Notes: generated by a model from the letters alone, not told the origin. Counted from the first letter of the stretch, positions 1-5,760 are shown. The stretch: DNA of 13,409 nt from SLFT01 sp964493075 (GCA_964493075.1 CAZBNU010000102.1:1-13409), one strand, 5' to 3'. Program-made: numbers and translations.

Positions 1-305
1 CCCCACTCGCTGGTGAGGGTGGTATGCACCCCAAGATTGGCCTGGGGGTTTTTGCGCGCAAAATCAACCGCTTCCATGAACCAGGGACAGGGCACCATTA
101 TGGTGGCGGAGGTGACCGCGCCTGCTTTCAAGGCGCGCTCCGTGCCCTTGTTCGTGGCGTGATTCATGCCGAAATCGTCAGCGTTAATAATCAACACCTG
201 GGCATCCTTCGCAAAACCAAGCCGCTCCACCAAGGTGGGCTTCTCTTCAGCAGAAAGATAGCACGAAAACAACAGTACACAGGCAACAACCACTAAAATA
301 CGCAT
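1..305 (-). CDS. ChbG/YdjC-family carbohydrate deacetylase, exported, 3' end outside window
   Basis: This gene starts with ATG at 305 and stays open to the window edge, giving the first 101 residues. An AGGAG ribosome site (314-318) lies 8 nt before the start. Residues 1-20 form a signal peptide (hydrophobic run after MRI, with a likely cut near LSA-EE). Residues 38-46 read LIINADDFG and residues 92-101 read GVHTTLTSEW. These are the metal-binding Asp and His signatures of the ChbG/YdjC family, which removes acetyl groups from chito-oligosaccharides and related sugars. The segment between them (ATNKGTERAL, then TSATIMVPCPW) also fits the family. The best-known members are cytoplasmic, so the signal peptide suggests action in the periplasm or outside the cell. 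Family assignment is strong; the substrate cannot be told. Confidence 0.88.
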   Translation of the reverse strand, partial: MRILVVVACVLLFSCYLSAEEKPTLVERLGFAKDAQVLIINADDFGMNHATNKGTERALKAGAVTSATIMVPCPWFMEAVDFARKNPQANLGVHTTLTSEW

Positions 306-321
306 TGTCTAGTCTCCTAAC

Positions 322-336
322 GCGGGCGGTGCCCGC
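322..336. other. Small GC-rich hairpin in the leader of the deacetylase gene
   Basis: GCGGGC (322-327) and GCCCGC (331-336) form a 6-bp stem with a 3-nt GGT loop, just upstream of the AGGAG site of the minus-strand deacetylase gene. It could affect translation of that gene, but nothing else supports a regulatory role. Confidence 0.3.
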
Positions 337-370
337 AACCAAAATTACAAACACTATAAAAAGTCAACCA

Positions 371-453
371 TCGTCATTGCGAGGTACGAAGCAATCTCTT
401 TTTCAAGATAGTCATCGCGTAACATCAGATTGCTTCGTACCTCGCAATGACGA
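371..453. repeat. Long inverted repeat, 27-bp perfect arms
   Basis: Arm 371-397 (starts TCGTCATTGCGAGG, ends GCAATCT) is matched exactly in reverse complement by 427-453, with a 29-nt loop. The CGTCATTGCGAGG...GAAGCAATCT type of palindrome is, from general knowledge, scattered in many bacterial genomes as an extragenic repeat. It lies between the 3' end of coaBC and the 5' end of the deacetylase gene. No reading frame is supported across it. Confidence 0.85.
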
Positions 454-454
454 C

Positions 455-512
455 AAAAAGTAGACGCGGCATCCTTGCCTCTTTTCCAACGCGGCAGGGA
501 TGCCGCGTCTAC
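455..512 (-). terminator. Hairpin plus T tract after coaBC, made from an inverted repeat
   Basis: Arms 460-479 and 493-512 (core TAGACGCGGCATCC) pair over 20 bp with one mismatch and a 13-nt loop. On the minus strand the stem is followed directly by five T (455-459), which is the layout of an intrinsic terminator. It lies about 60 nt beyond the coaBC stop and would end the rpoZ-coaBC transcript. The long stem also looks like an extragenic repeat, so a mobile repeat may have been co-opted as terminator. Confidence 0.5.
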
Positions 513-515
513 GTT

Positions 516-553
516 ATGCCAACAAGGCATCAATCATCAGACCTTGTCAGGTC
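516..553. other. Two short hairpins just past the coaBC stop
   Basis: ATGCC-AACAA-GGCAT (516-530) and GACCT-TGTC-AGGTC (540-553) are perfect 5-bp stems in the 3' untranslated region of coaBC. They may protect the transcript end or add to termination. Neither has its own T tract. Confidence 0.3.
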
Positions 554-572
554 GCAGTTGGTTTCCGGGCAG

Positions 573-1775
573 TCATTGCAACCCATGTATACGATCGAAA
601 ATGCGGCTGGCGAGTACTGCCTTCTCTATACAACCCTGGGATTCCGGTTCTTGATTTGGCAACAACAACCAGGCTTCACTGGCATCTGCGCCGATGGCGT
701 CTTTCTCACCGCCCACCGCATTGGCAACAATCATATCGAGATTCTTGTTTTTCAGTTTCGCAGCAGCATTGGACACAACTTCGTGCGATTCCGCTGCAAA
801 CCCGATAACCTTGCATCCAGGACGTTTTTGCGCCGCAACAGCGGCAATAATATCCGAATTAGGCGTCAAGGTAAGGGTGATACTTTCACCAGTACGCTTG
901 ATCTTCTGTTTTGATGCGGCCTCCACCCGGTAATCTGCGACGGCAGCGGCGGCAATAATCACATCGCAGCTGTCGGCACGGGCCATGACCGCTTCGTACA
1001 TTTGTGAGGCTGTGGACACCTGTACCACTTCCGCTGCGGCAGGTAGTTTTACCTCTGCGGGACCGGACACCACGCACACCTCGGCGCCGCGACGCAATGC
1101 TTCCAAGGCCAGGGCACGTCCCATTTTGCCTGAAGAGCGGTTGCCAATAAAGCGCACCGGGTCTATGGGTTCATGATTGGGGCCGCTGGTAATGAGCACC
1201 CGCTTGCCTGCAAAATCTTTTTCGGTATGCAGGGCAATGGCTACCGCATCCAGAATATCATCCCGGTCTGCCAGCCGTCCGACACCCGTGTCGCCACAAG
1301 CAAGATTGCCGCTGGCAGGTCCCACAAACAATGCGCCCCGCTCCTTCAACAATGCGATATTCGACTGCGTGGCGGGGTGGGCGTACATGGCGGTATTCAT
1401 GGCGGGTGCAAAAAGGATGGGCGCACGGGTGGCAAGCAACGTGGTGCTCAACCAGTCATCGGCAATGCCGTGTGCGGCTTTTGCCAGGATGTTTGCCGTT
1501 GCGGGAGCAATAAGAAATAAGTCCGCACGCTGCGCCACGGCGATATGCTCCACGCCGGGCATGGGGATGGGAGAAAACATTTCGGTGATTACGCTTTGGC
1601 CGGTGATGGCTTCAAACGAAGCAGGACAAACCAGTTGTTGCGCAGATTTGGTCATGGCGGTCAGGACGGTCGCACCCTGTTGCGTCAGTTGCGATGCAAG
1701 GTCGCAGGCGCGATATGCGGCTATGGAACCGCACACCCCAAGCAGAATCGTCTTGTCCGCATAGAGCAGGCTCAT
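573..1775 (-). CDS. coaBC: CoaBC: phosphopantothenoylcysteine decarboxylase / phosphopantothenate-cysteine ligase
   Basis: This 400-residue protein is bifunctional. It joins cysteine to 4'-phosphopantothenate and then decarboxylates the product to 4'-phosphopantetheine, two cytoplasmic steps of coenzyme A synthesis. The N-terminal flavoprotein half (CoaC, about 1-185) shows the FMN-binding GVCGSIAAYR (13-22), His77 in VEHIAVA, PAMN (124-127) and Cys160 in NLACGDTGVGRLAD, the substrate-binding and catalytic segment. The C-terminal half (CoaB, about 188-400) shows PIDPVRFIGNRSSGKMG (203-219), AAAVADYR (276-283), KIKR (291-294) and an ANAVG segment (351-355). Length matches the family. It lies 6 nt after rpoZ, a common arrangement (rpoZ-coaBC), so the two are probably co-transcribed. 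All key residues seem intact. The ribosome site before ATG is weak, which fits translational coupling to rpoZ. Confidence 0.97.
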   Translation of the reverse strand: MSLLYADKTILLGVCGSIAAYRACDLASQLTQQGATVLTAMTKSAQQLVCPASFEAITGQSVITEMFSPIPMPGVEHIAVAQRADLFLIAPATANILAKAAHGIADDWLSTTLLATRAPILFAPAMNTAMYAHPATQSNIALLKERGALFVGPASGNLACGDTGVGRLADRDDILDAVAIALHTEKDFAGKRVLITSGPNHEPIDPVRFIGNRSSGKMGRALALEALRRGAEVCVVSGPAEVKLPAAAEVVQVSTASQMYEAVMARADSCDVIIAAAAVADYRVEAASKQKIKRTGESITLTLTPNSDIIAAVAAQKRPGCKVIGFAAESHEVVSNAAAKLKNKNLDMIVANAVGGEKDAIGADASEAWLLLPNQEPESQGCIEKAVLASRIFDRIHGLQ

Positions 1776-1781
1776 GAAGGA

Positions 1782-2018
1782 TTACTCGTCATATTCCAGG
1801 TAGTTCTCTTCGGAGTCGTCGGCGGCTGCATAGGACAATTTTCCTGCCAGCACTTCTTCAAGGGCCTTTACTGTGCTCTTGTCAGAACGCATCGAAGCGC
1901 CAAAACCGTGTGGCTCATTTTTGGAGAGCTGGTTGGCGCGGGATGCGGCAACAATGACCAGACGGTATAAACTGTCAAACTTATCTTTGAAATCATCCAC
2001 ACAATATGGGGTCGGCAT
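1782..2018 (-). CDS. rpoZ: RNA polymerase omega subunit
   Basis: This 78-residue protein resembles omega, the small subunit that helps assemble RNA polymerase by holding the beta-prime C-terminus. The segment DSLYRLVIVAASRANQLSK (residues 16-34 of the form used here) matches the conserved omega helix, typically RF.LV..AA.RARQL. The tail is acidic (DDSEENYLEYDE), as in many omegas. An in-frame ATG at 2039 would add seven residues, but a clear AGGAG (2028-2032) lies inside that extension, 9 nt before the ATG at 2018. I therefore start at 2018. It is the first gene of a two-gene unit with coaBC. The gmk gene that often precedes rpoZ is absent here. The sequence is divergent, so the call also rests on the coaBC neighbour. 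Confidence 0.85.
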   Translation of the reverse strand: MPTPYCVDDFKDKFDSLYRLVIVAASRANQLSKNEPHGFGASMRSDKSTVKALEEVLAGKLSYAAADDSEENYLEYDE

Positions 2019-2091
2019 GATGCGGAACTCCTGTTGCATTTGAAGGGGTTAGGGTAAACAAAAAGGATACACGTATCCCACTGCTCGCGTA

Positions 2092-2100
2092 AGTATAACA
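2092..2100 (-). promoter_or_regulatory. Candidate extended -10 promoter for rpoZ-coaBC
   Basis: Read on the minus strand the site is TGTTATACT: a TGn extension (2098-2100) followed by TATACT (2092-2097), one base from the sigma-70 -10 consensus. It lies about 75 nt upstream of the rpoZ start. I see no good -35 element, which extended -10 promoters can do without. Downstream in the leader, GGATAC (2065-2070) and GTATCC (2073-2078) form a small palindrome that could be an operator or hairpin. Confidence 0.45.
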
Positions 2101-2166
2101 TATTCCCGTACAATTAATGGAATTTTCCATCGGTGCAACTGTTGAGGCCAACTTCTCGTCACACAC

Positions 2167-2198
2167 ATCCAAATCGGAATCCAAATCGGAATCGGAAT
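2167..2198. repeat. 12-bp tandem repeat, about 2.5 copies
   Basis: ATCCAAATCGGA occurs at 2167-2178 and exactly again at 2179-2190, followed by a half copy ATCGGA (2191-2196). It is non-coding as far as I can see and lies upstream of the rpoZ promoter candidate. Confidence 0.75.
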
Positions 2199-2241
2199 TA
2201 ACCAGAATCACAAAGATATTATATAAGTACCGGCAGACGTA

Positions 2242-2254
2242 ACCCCGTTGGGGT
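2242..2254. repeat. Short hairpin ACCCC-GTT-GGGGT
   Basis: A perfect 5-bp stem with a GTT loop. It shares its layout with the hairpin at 2300-2312, with changed but still paired stem bases. It is followed by GGGTAAA, a short motif that recurs twice more downstream. Confidence 0.5.
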
Positions 2255-2299
2255 AAAAGAGGAGGGTGGCGGATAGGGGTAAATCATCTGTGTTATCAA

Positions 2300-2312
2300 A
2301 TCCCGTTGGGAT
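2300..2312. repeat. Short hairpin ATCCC-GTT-GGGAT
   Basis: The same CCC-GTT-GGG core as the hairpin at 2242-2254. The second stem pair differs (C-G there, T-A here) but remains paired. Confidence 0.5.
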
Positions 2313-2319
2313 ATACGGC

Positions 2320-2347
2320 GTAAGGGTAAATCATCATTCGCCCCTAC
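2320..2347. repeat. Imperfect 12-bp inverted repeat
   Basis: GTAAGGGTAAAT (2320-2331) and ATTCGCCCCTAC (2336-2347) match as inverted arms at 9 of 12 positions, with a 4-nt loop. It looks like a decayed copy of the GTAGGGGCGAAT...ATTCGCCCCTAC palindromes known from many bacterial genomes. Confidence 0.4.
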
Positions 2348-2372
2348 GGCCATACTACCCAGGTTTGCAGGC

Positions 2373-2394
2373 AATATACCCTTTGGGGTATATT
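2373..2394. promoter_or_regulatory. 9-bp hairpin or palindrome directly upstream of the pilin operon promoter
   Basis: AATATACCC (2373-2381) and GGGTATATT (2386-2394) form a perfect 9-bp stem with a TTTG loop. It ends 10 nt before the -35 element at 2405. It could be an operator for a dimeric regulator or one more member of the small-hairpin series. It lacks a T tract and does not look like a terminator. Confidence 0.4.
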
Positions 2395-2404
2395 CGACAA
2401 ACAG

Positions 2405-2436
2405 TTGACATCTTTTGCGAAGAAATGTGGTATAAT
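2405..2436 (+). promoter_or_regulatory. Sigma-70 type promoter of the pilin operon
   Basis: A perfect -10 hexamer TATAAT (2431-2436) has a TGn extension (TGG, 2428-2430). A perfect -35 hexamer TTGACA lies at 2405-2410. The 20-nt spacer is longer than the usual 17, but the extended -10 could compensate. Transcription would start near 2443, leaving a leader of about 100 nt before the first pilin gene. Confidence 0.65.
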
Positions 2437-2544
2437 TCTTTTACAAGTTGAAATGCGGTTTTTTACAGGGCATGAAATAGCTGTCTGTGGATAATTGTTT
2501 CTGTTTACGTATGCACGTTATACTTATGTGTTGGAGATACACTT

Positions 2545-2997
2545 ATGATAGAAGAAAATGTGGTGACACGAAAACGTCTACGGCGTAAAGATGCCGGTAT
2601 GACGCTTATAGAACTTGTCTTCGCGGCTGGCGTGCTATCCGTAGCGTTGAGCACCATGGTGGGCGCGTTGATGACACTGACGGTGATGGGCGATGTTGCC
2701 GAAGGGCGCACCCAGGCCATGACCGCGCTGGCGAGCGTGATGGAGCGCACCCGCGCTGCGGGTCCTGAAATTTTAACCCAGACACCGGTTCCCGTGGAAG
2801 TGGATGGCAAAACCATGGCCATCATGATGGAGATTATCGGACCCAATGGCGAAACCATGGACGTACCGGTATCGTTGGACGCAGACGGCAATATGCCGCC
2901 ATTGCCCAACCCGCTGGAGGTGCAGGTAACCATCATGTGGGAAGACAAACGGGGGCGGGTATATTCCACCCGGTCCACAACGATATTGGGGAGGTAA
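2545..2997 (+). CDS. PilV/GspI-like minor prepilin
   Basis: This 150-residue protein has a type IV prepilin N-terminus: a basic leader (RKRLRRKDAG) cut by prepilin peptidase after Gly18, then MTLIELVFAAGVLSVAL with Glu at +5 and a hydrophobic helix that anchors the protein in the inner membrane and packs in the filament. The C-terminus (VTIMWEDKRGRVYSTRSTTI, about 128-147) resembles the closing strands of PilV and GspI proteins. A DADGN segment (112-116) recalls a calcium-binding loop. GGAG (2533-2536) lies 8 nt before ATG. It opens a tight run with two more prepilin-like genes in the order of pilV-pilW-pilX or gspI-gspJ-gspK. It is probably a minor pilin that primes assembly. PilV against GspI cannot be decided from this window, though pilT downstream favours a pilus. 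Confidence 0.85.
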   Translation: MIEENVVTRKRLRRKDAGMTLIELVFAAGVLSVALSTMVGALMTLTVMGDVAEGRTQAMTALASVMERTRAAGPEILTQTPVPVEVDGKTMAIMMEIIGPNGETMDVPVSLDADGNMPPLPNPLEVQVTIMWEDKRGRVYSTRSTTILGR

Positions 2998-3000
2998 TCT

Positions 3001-3597
3001 ATGAATAATCGCGGTTTCACATTACTTGAAATGATGATGGCCGTGGCCATTTTTACCATGGTCATGGGCACCTTGTTTACGCTGAGCCTTACCTTCGCGA
3101 ATACAGCGGAAATCCAGGAACTGCGCATAACAAACAACGACGAGGCACGACGCCTGTTCCTGGCACTGACGCCGCTGGTGCGGCAGGCTTCGCGCAGCAC
3201 GGTAAATTGGGGCGAAATGCCGGGCGACCGCATCACCTTTCAAATGGCTACCGACATGGACGGCAACGGCTTTGCCATTAACCCCACGGGGCAGATTGAA
3301 CTTACCGGTCAGGTAGCCATCGAACGCGATAGAACAGACGCCAATGGCGACGGCATTACCATGTCCCAGTTGGTCTTCATAGACGAAGATGGTAATGTGC
3401 GTGTTCTCGCCAATGGACTGCAGGAAGAACCGGCGCCAGCAGGGGCAGGAGAAGAAATTCCCGACGGCGTCGGTTTCTGGGCGGTACGGCAGGGCGACGG
3501 CATTTTAATTACGGTGCGTACTGAAGGCAGGACGCGCCGCGGACGTTTGTTCACGACTACGGTTTCTGAGTTTATCCTTCCACGGAACAACAATTAA
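3001..3597 (+). CDS. PilW/GspJ-like minor prepilin
   Basis: This 198-residue protein has a short leader (MNNRG) cut after Gly5, then FTLLEMMMAVAIF with Glu at +5, the classic type IV prepilin signature, and a membrane helix to about residue 32. The soluble part has acidic loops DMDGNG (85-90) and DANGDG (113-118) that look like calcium-binding turns, and a DEDGN turn (128-132). The size and position after a PilV/GspI-like gene suggest PilW or GspJ. The start lies 3 nt after the previous stop, with a GGGGAGG ribosome site inside the end of the upstream gene, so the two are translationally coupled. A strong AGGAGG for the next gene follows right after its stop. Confidence 0.87.
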   Translation: MNNRGFTLLEMMMAVAIFTMVMGTLFTLSLTFANTAEIQELRITNNDEARRLFLALTPLVRQASRSTVNWGEMPGDRITFQMATDMDGNGFAINPTGQIELTGQVAIERDRTDANGDGITMSQLVFIDEDGNVRVLANGLQEEPAPAGAGEEIPDGVGFWAVRQGDGILITVRTEGRTRRGRLFTTTVSEFILPRNNN

Positions 3598-3609
3598 GGA
3601 GGAATTGCC

Positions 3610-5331
3610 ATGAAAAACAAATCTCGCAGGGCCAAAAACAATGCCGGTATGGCATTGCTCACAGCGCTTATGTTCATCTCCATCACGGTGTTGGTCTTGA
3701 CCTCCATGACGGCACGGTATGTGCAGCAGCGCGTCCAGACCGACCGCTTCGAAGACCAGTATATCTGCTTCGAGGCCGTGGAAGCGGCACTCGAACAGGG
3801 AAAATCGGCCATCAACAATGGCAATTACACCTTCAGAGTCGGCATCCCGGAAAACTGGGAACCGGAATTTTTTACAAACGGCGGCATGTCGCTGCCGGAG
3901 TTTGAAGTGGACGGTGTCGCGCCGGGCTCCTTCGTCTCCATGCCCAATGTGGAATACGTCATGTATGTTCACCAGTGGGACAACGATGGCCACGACACCA
4001 ACGGCGACGGCATTGTGGACAGCGACGATGAAGCAGGGATGTTCAGCGTCCATGCCGCTGCCCGCATGAATGGCCTCACCCGACGCCTGGAAGCGGTATA
4101 CGATACAAAGGACTTCGGCATCTGGAACAACGCCATCTTCGCCGGACGCGGCCAGGAGGCCAGTCGTGGAAATAACACCATTAACGGCAATGTAAAAATC
4201 CATGGGTCCGTGCATGTTCTTGGTGACAATCTTTATGAGGGTAATGTCGCTGTGGAAGGCATTGACATGCGGGGCGCGGCCATGATTCGTAATGATTACG
4301 TGGGAATCGTACCCGAAATGGCGGCGCGTGTACCAACCATTAAGAAAACCCTTTATGACGGAGAAATGGTGGAGACGCTGGATACTGAGTTGCGTGTGCG
4401 CAAGGGCATTGTTGCATTGACAGGCAACGCCCACGTAGGGGTGGAATGGGATTCGAGTGAGGATTATAAAGGCCCTGTGGATGGAACCTATGTAACCGAT
4501 GGTTGGGGTGGAGCCCAGGAGGACACAAGGGTTTACAGTGATAATGGTTCAGATAACCCTTATGATTTGGGAGATGGGTTTGCAATGCCCCTGTTTGAAG
4601 ATCCTTGGCGTGATCCGGACACAGGCGAGTTTGTGAATAATCCCAACACCGGCACTTGGTACACCCATGCTGAGTATTTCACCGAGGTGCTTGTAGGCGG
4701 ACCGGATCGCACCGCCAGTGGCGGCACGTTCGATGGTGATGTTACTATTGGTGAAAAAACGGGTTTTTACTATAATGCCACTACAGGTGTATATAAAACG
4801 GGAAATGCTACTAACACTGTAAGTCCCGATCCGGATGACCATTTTATCTTGAAGAAAGCCAATTCAGATATTATACAAATTAATGGCGCCATACACATTA
4901 ACGGGAATTTGACCTTTGATAAAGCGGATTTGTTTTACACGGGACGTGCGGCAGTAATGATAGAGGGCGCGGTGAGCAACAAAGCTAATTTGATGACGGT
5001 TAACAGCCCAAATAATGTTAATGATTATGCGATGAGTTTTCCGGTCCGTAATTGTCTAGGTTTGATGAGCCGCGGTGATATGGCTTTGTGCGAAAAGGGT
5101 GCTGCCCAAACGCGGATATTAGGGGCATTTTATAGTGCAGGGCGTGTAAGTTCGGACATGCAGACCCAGTGCATGGGAACCATGGTAGGAACCAATTTCG
5201 AGATGGGCAACGCAGTGCCGGATATATTTCAGGTGCCTTCTCTCGCGCGGAATCTGCCTTTGGGCATGATCGGTGACTATCCCGTTTTGCGGGTGCGCAT
5301 TGTTTCCTGGCGTGAACTTGGCGTCAGCTGA
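3610..5331 (+). CDS. Large PilX/GspK-like prepilin with a beta-rich body
   Basis: This 573-residue protein begins with a basic leader ending in NAG (11-13) and a hydrophobic helix MALLTALMFISITVLVLTS. The likely cut is after Gly13. The +5 residue is Thr instead of Glu, as is common in PilX and GspK proteins, which sit at the filament tip. Residues 124-141 hold DND and the loop DTNGDGIVDSDD, an EF-hand or dockerin-like calcium loop with acidic or Asn residues at 1, 3, 5 and 12. About 165-215 is a run of short Asn- and Gly-rich strands (NTINGNVKIHGSVHVLGDN) like a beta-solenoid. A similar segment recurs near 425-435 (INGAIHINGNLTF). The C-terminal third resembles domains found in large PilX-like proteins of environmental bacteria. 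AGGAGG lies before ATG, and the gap to the previous gene is 12 nt. It is much longer than typical PilX (about 200) and GspK (about 320). Confidence 0.8.
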   Translation: MKNKSRRAKNNAGMALLTALMFISITVLVLTSMTARYVQQRVQTDRFEDQYICFEAVEAALEQGKSAINNGNYTFRVGIPENWEPEFFTNGGMSLPEFEVDGVAPGSFVSMPNVEYVMYVHQWDNDGHDTNGDGIVDSDDEAGMFSVHAAARMNGLTRRLEAVYDTKDFGIWNNAIFAGRGQEASRGNNTINGNVKIHGSVHVLGDNLYEGNVAVEGIDMRGAAMIRNDYVGIVPEMAARVPTIKKTLYDGEMVETLDTELRVRKGIVALTGNAHVGVEWDSSEDYKGPVDGTYVTDGWGGAQEDTRVYSDNGSDNPYDLGDGFAMPLFEDPWRDPDTGEFVNNPNTGTWYTHAEYFTEVLVGGPDRTASGGTFDGDVTIGEKTGFYYNATTGVYKTGNATNTVSPDPDDHFILKKANSDIIQINGAIHINGNLTFDKADLFYTGRAAVMIEGAVSNKANLMTVNSPNNVNDYAMSFPVRNCLGLMSRGDMALCEKGAAQTRILGAFYSAGRVSSDMQTQCMGTMVGTNFEMGNAVPDIFQVPSLARNLPLGMIGDYPVLRVRIVSWRELGVS

Positions 5332-5346
5332 TAGCAGACAGATATG

Positions 5347-5371
5347 CGTTTCCACGATCAACGTGGGAACG
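5347..5371. repeat. Inverted repeat, 10-bp arms (CGTTTCCACG type)
   Basis: CGTTTCCACG (5347-5356) and CGTGGGAACG (5362-5371) pair with one mismatch around ATCAA. It resembles the CGTTCCCACG...CGTGGGAACG palindromes common in many bacterial genomes. The following GGGAACGAGAG is partly echoed in reverse complement at 5606-5616 (CTCTCGTTTCC), on the other side of the larger repeat in this spacer. Confidence 0.6.
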
Positions 5372-5388
5372 AGAGAATGAGATGATTG

Positions 5389-5418
5389 GCCCGGCCTTCT
5401 GAACACAGACGGCCGGGC
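5389..5418 (+). terminator. Strong hairpin after the pilin genes
   Basis: GCCCGGCC (5389-5396) and GGCCGGGC (5411-5418) form a perfect 8-bp GC stem. The inner bases TCTG-AACA-CAGA add four more pairs past one mismatch. It lies 57 nt beyond the stop of the large PilX-like gene. No T run follows, so termination is probable but not certain. Confidence 0.5.
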
Positions 5419-5477
5419 TTGCGCATTAACAGGGATAGCGTGATAACGAGAGGAACGTGCCCTAATAACAGCGATCG

Positions 5478-5566
5478 CCCGTCATTCCCGCGAAAGCGGG
5501 AATCCAGTGCCATGACCACAGGATACCCGTTGCTTTCTGGATTCCCGCTTTCGCGGGAATGACGGG
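5478..5566. repeat. Paired REP-like element, 30-bp perfect inverted arms
   Basis: Arms 5478-5507 (CCCGTCATTCCCGCGAAAGC...) and 5537-5566 are exact reverse complements with a 29-nt loop. Each arm is itself a hairpin, ATTCCCGC-GAAA-GCGGGAAT (5484-5503), with the GNRA-type loop GAAA. The CGTCATTCCCGCGAAAGCGG type is, from general knowledge, a very widespread REP-like repeat. The head-to-tail-inverted pair recalls a BIME, possibly moved by a RAYT-type Y1 transposase encoded elsewhere. Confidence 0.88.
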
Positions 5567-5678
5567 CTGCGGTTGGGTTGCTTTGATTCTCGCAAAAGAG
5601 TGCCACTCTCGTTTCCGACGGGATCAGGATATCTGAGATTGCTAGACTTGCTCGACATCTATAAATTATCATGGCATG

Positions 5679-5708
5679 TTGTAAAGCCCCTATGGTTATG
5701 TGTAAAAT
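5679..5708 (+). promoter_or_regulatory. Weak promoter candidate for the TPR gene
   Basis: TTGTAA (5679-5684) and TAAAAT (5703-5708) are separated by 18 nt and lie 52 nt before the GTG start. Each hexamer differs from consensus, so this is only a plausible site. It would explain how the TPR gene is expressed beyond the hairpin and repeats of the spacer. Confidence 0.3.
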
Positions 5709-5760
5709 TTTCTGGTGGTTTTAGATAAACTGCGGGCAACCCCGCGAAGGGAGTACTTTC

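Larger units (their letters stand above)
2019..2544. other. Long non-coding stretch between rpoZ and the pilin operon
   Basis: No reading frame here shows a recognisable protein or a ribosome site with a plausible product. The stretch holds the rpoZ promoter candidate, a 12-bp tandem repeat, a set of short hairpins with CCC-GTT-GGG type cores, an imperfect 12-bp inverted repeat, the pilin operon promoter and a leader of about 100 nt. I looked for a cyclic-di-GMP riboswitch pattern in that leader, since such switches often precede pilus genes, and saw none. Confidence 0.6.
5332..5760. other. Repeat-rich spacer between the pilin genes and the TPR gene
   Basis: This spacer has a GC-rich hairpin, two extragenic repeat types and a weak promoter candidate near its right end, but no supported gene. 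The minus-strand frame across it reads through the long inverted repeat and gives the HSRESGNPE / RFRGNDG peptides typical of that repeat, so it is not a gene. Confidence 0.6.

Noticed and set aside
371..512. CRISPR array
   Set aside because: The repeats are inverted pairs, with no regular direct repeats, spacers or cas genes nearby.
447..914. Plus-strand frames opposite coaBC, including one of 155 residues
   Set aside because: They lie antisense to a gene with complete family motifs and show no recognisable protein.
2443..2544. Cyclic-di-GMP riboswitch in the pilin operon leader
   Set aside because: Such switches often precede pilus genes, but I could not find the conserved core or a matching fold.
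2505..3236. A 243-residue minus-strand frame opposite the first two prepilin genes
   Set aside because: Its composition is that of an antisense shadow, and the plus strand carries clear prepilin signals with ribosome sites.
3505..4434. A 309-residue minus-strand frame opposite the PilX-like gene
   Set aside because: It is long but antisense to a gene with prepilin and calcium-loop motifs, and no domain is recognised.
5358..5672. A 104-residue minus-strand frame over the spacer
   Set aside because: It reads through the REP pair and yields the HSRESGNPE and RFRGNDG peptides that this repeat always gives. It has no ribosome site and no domain.
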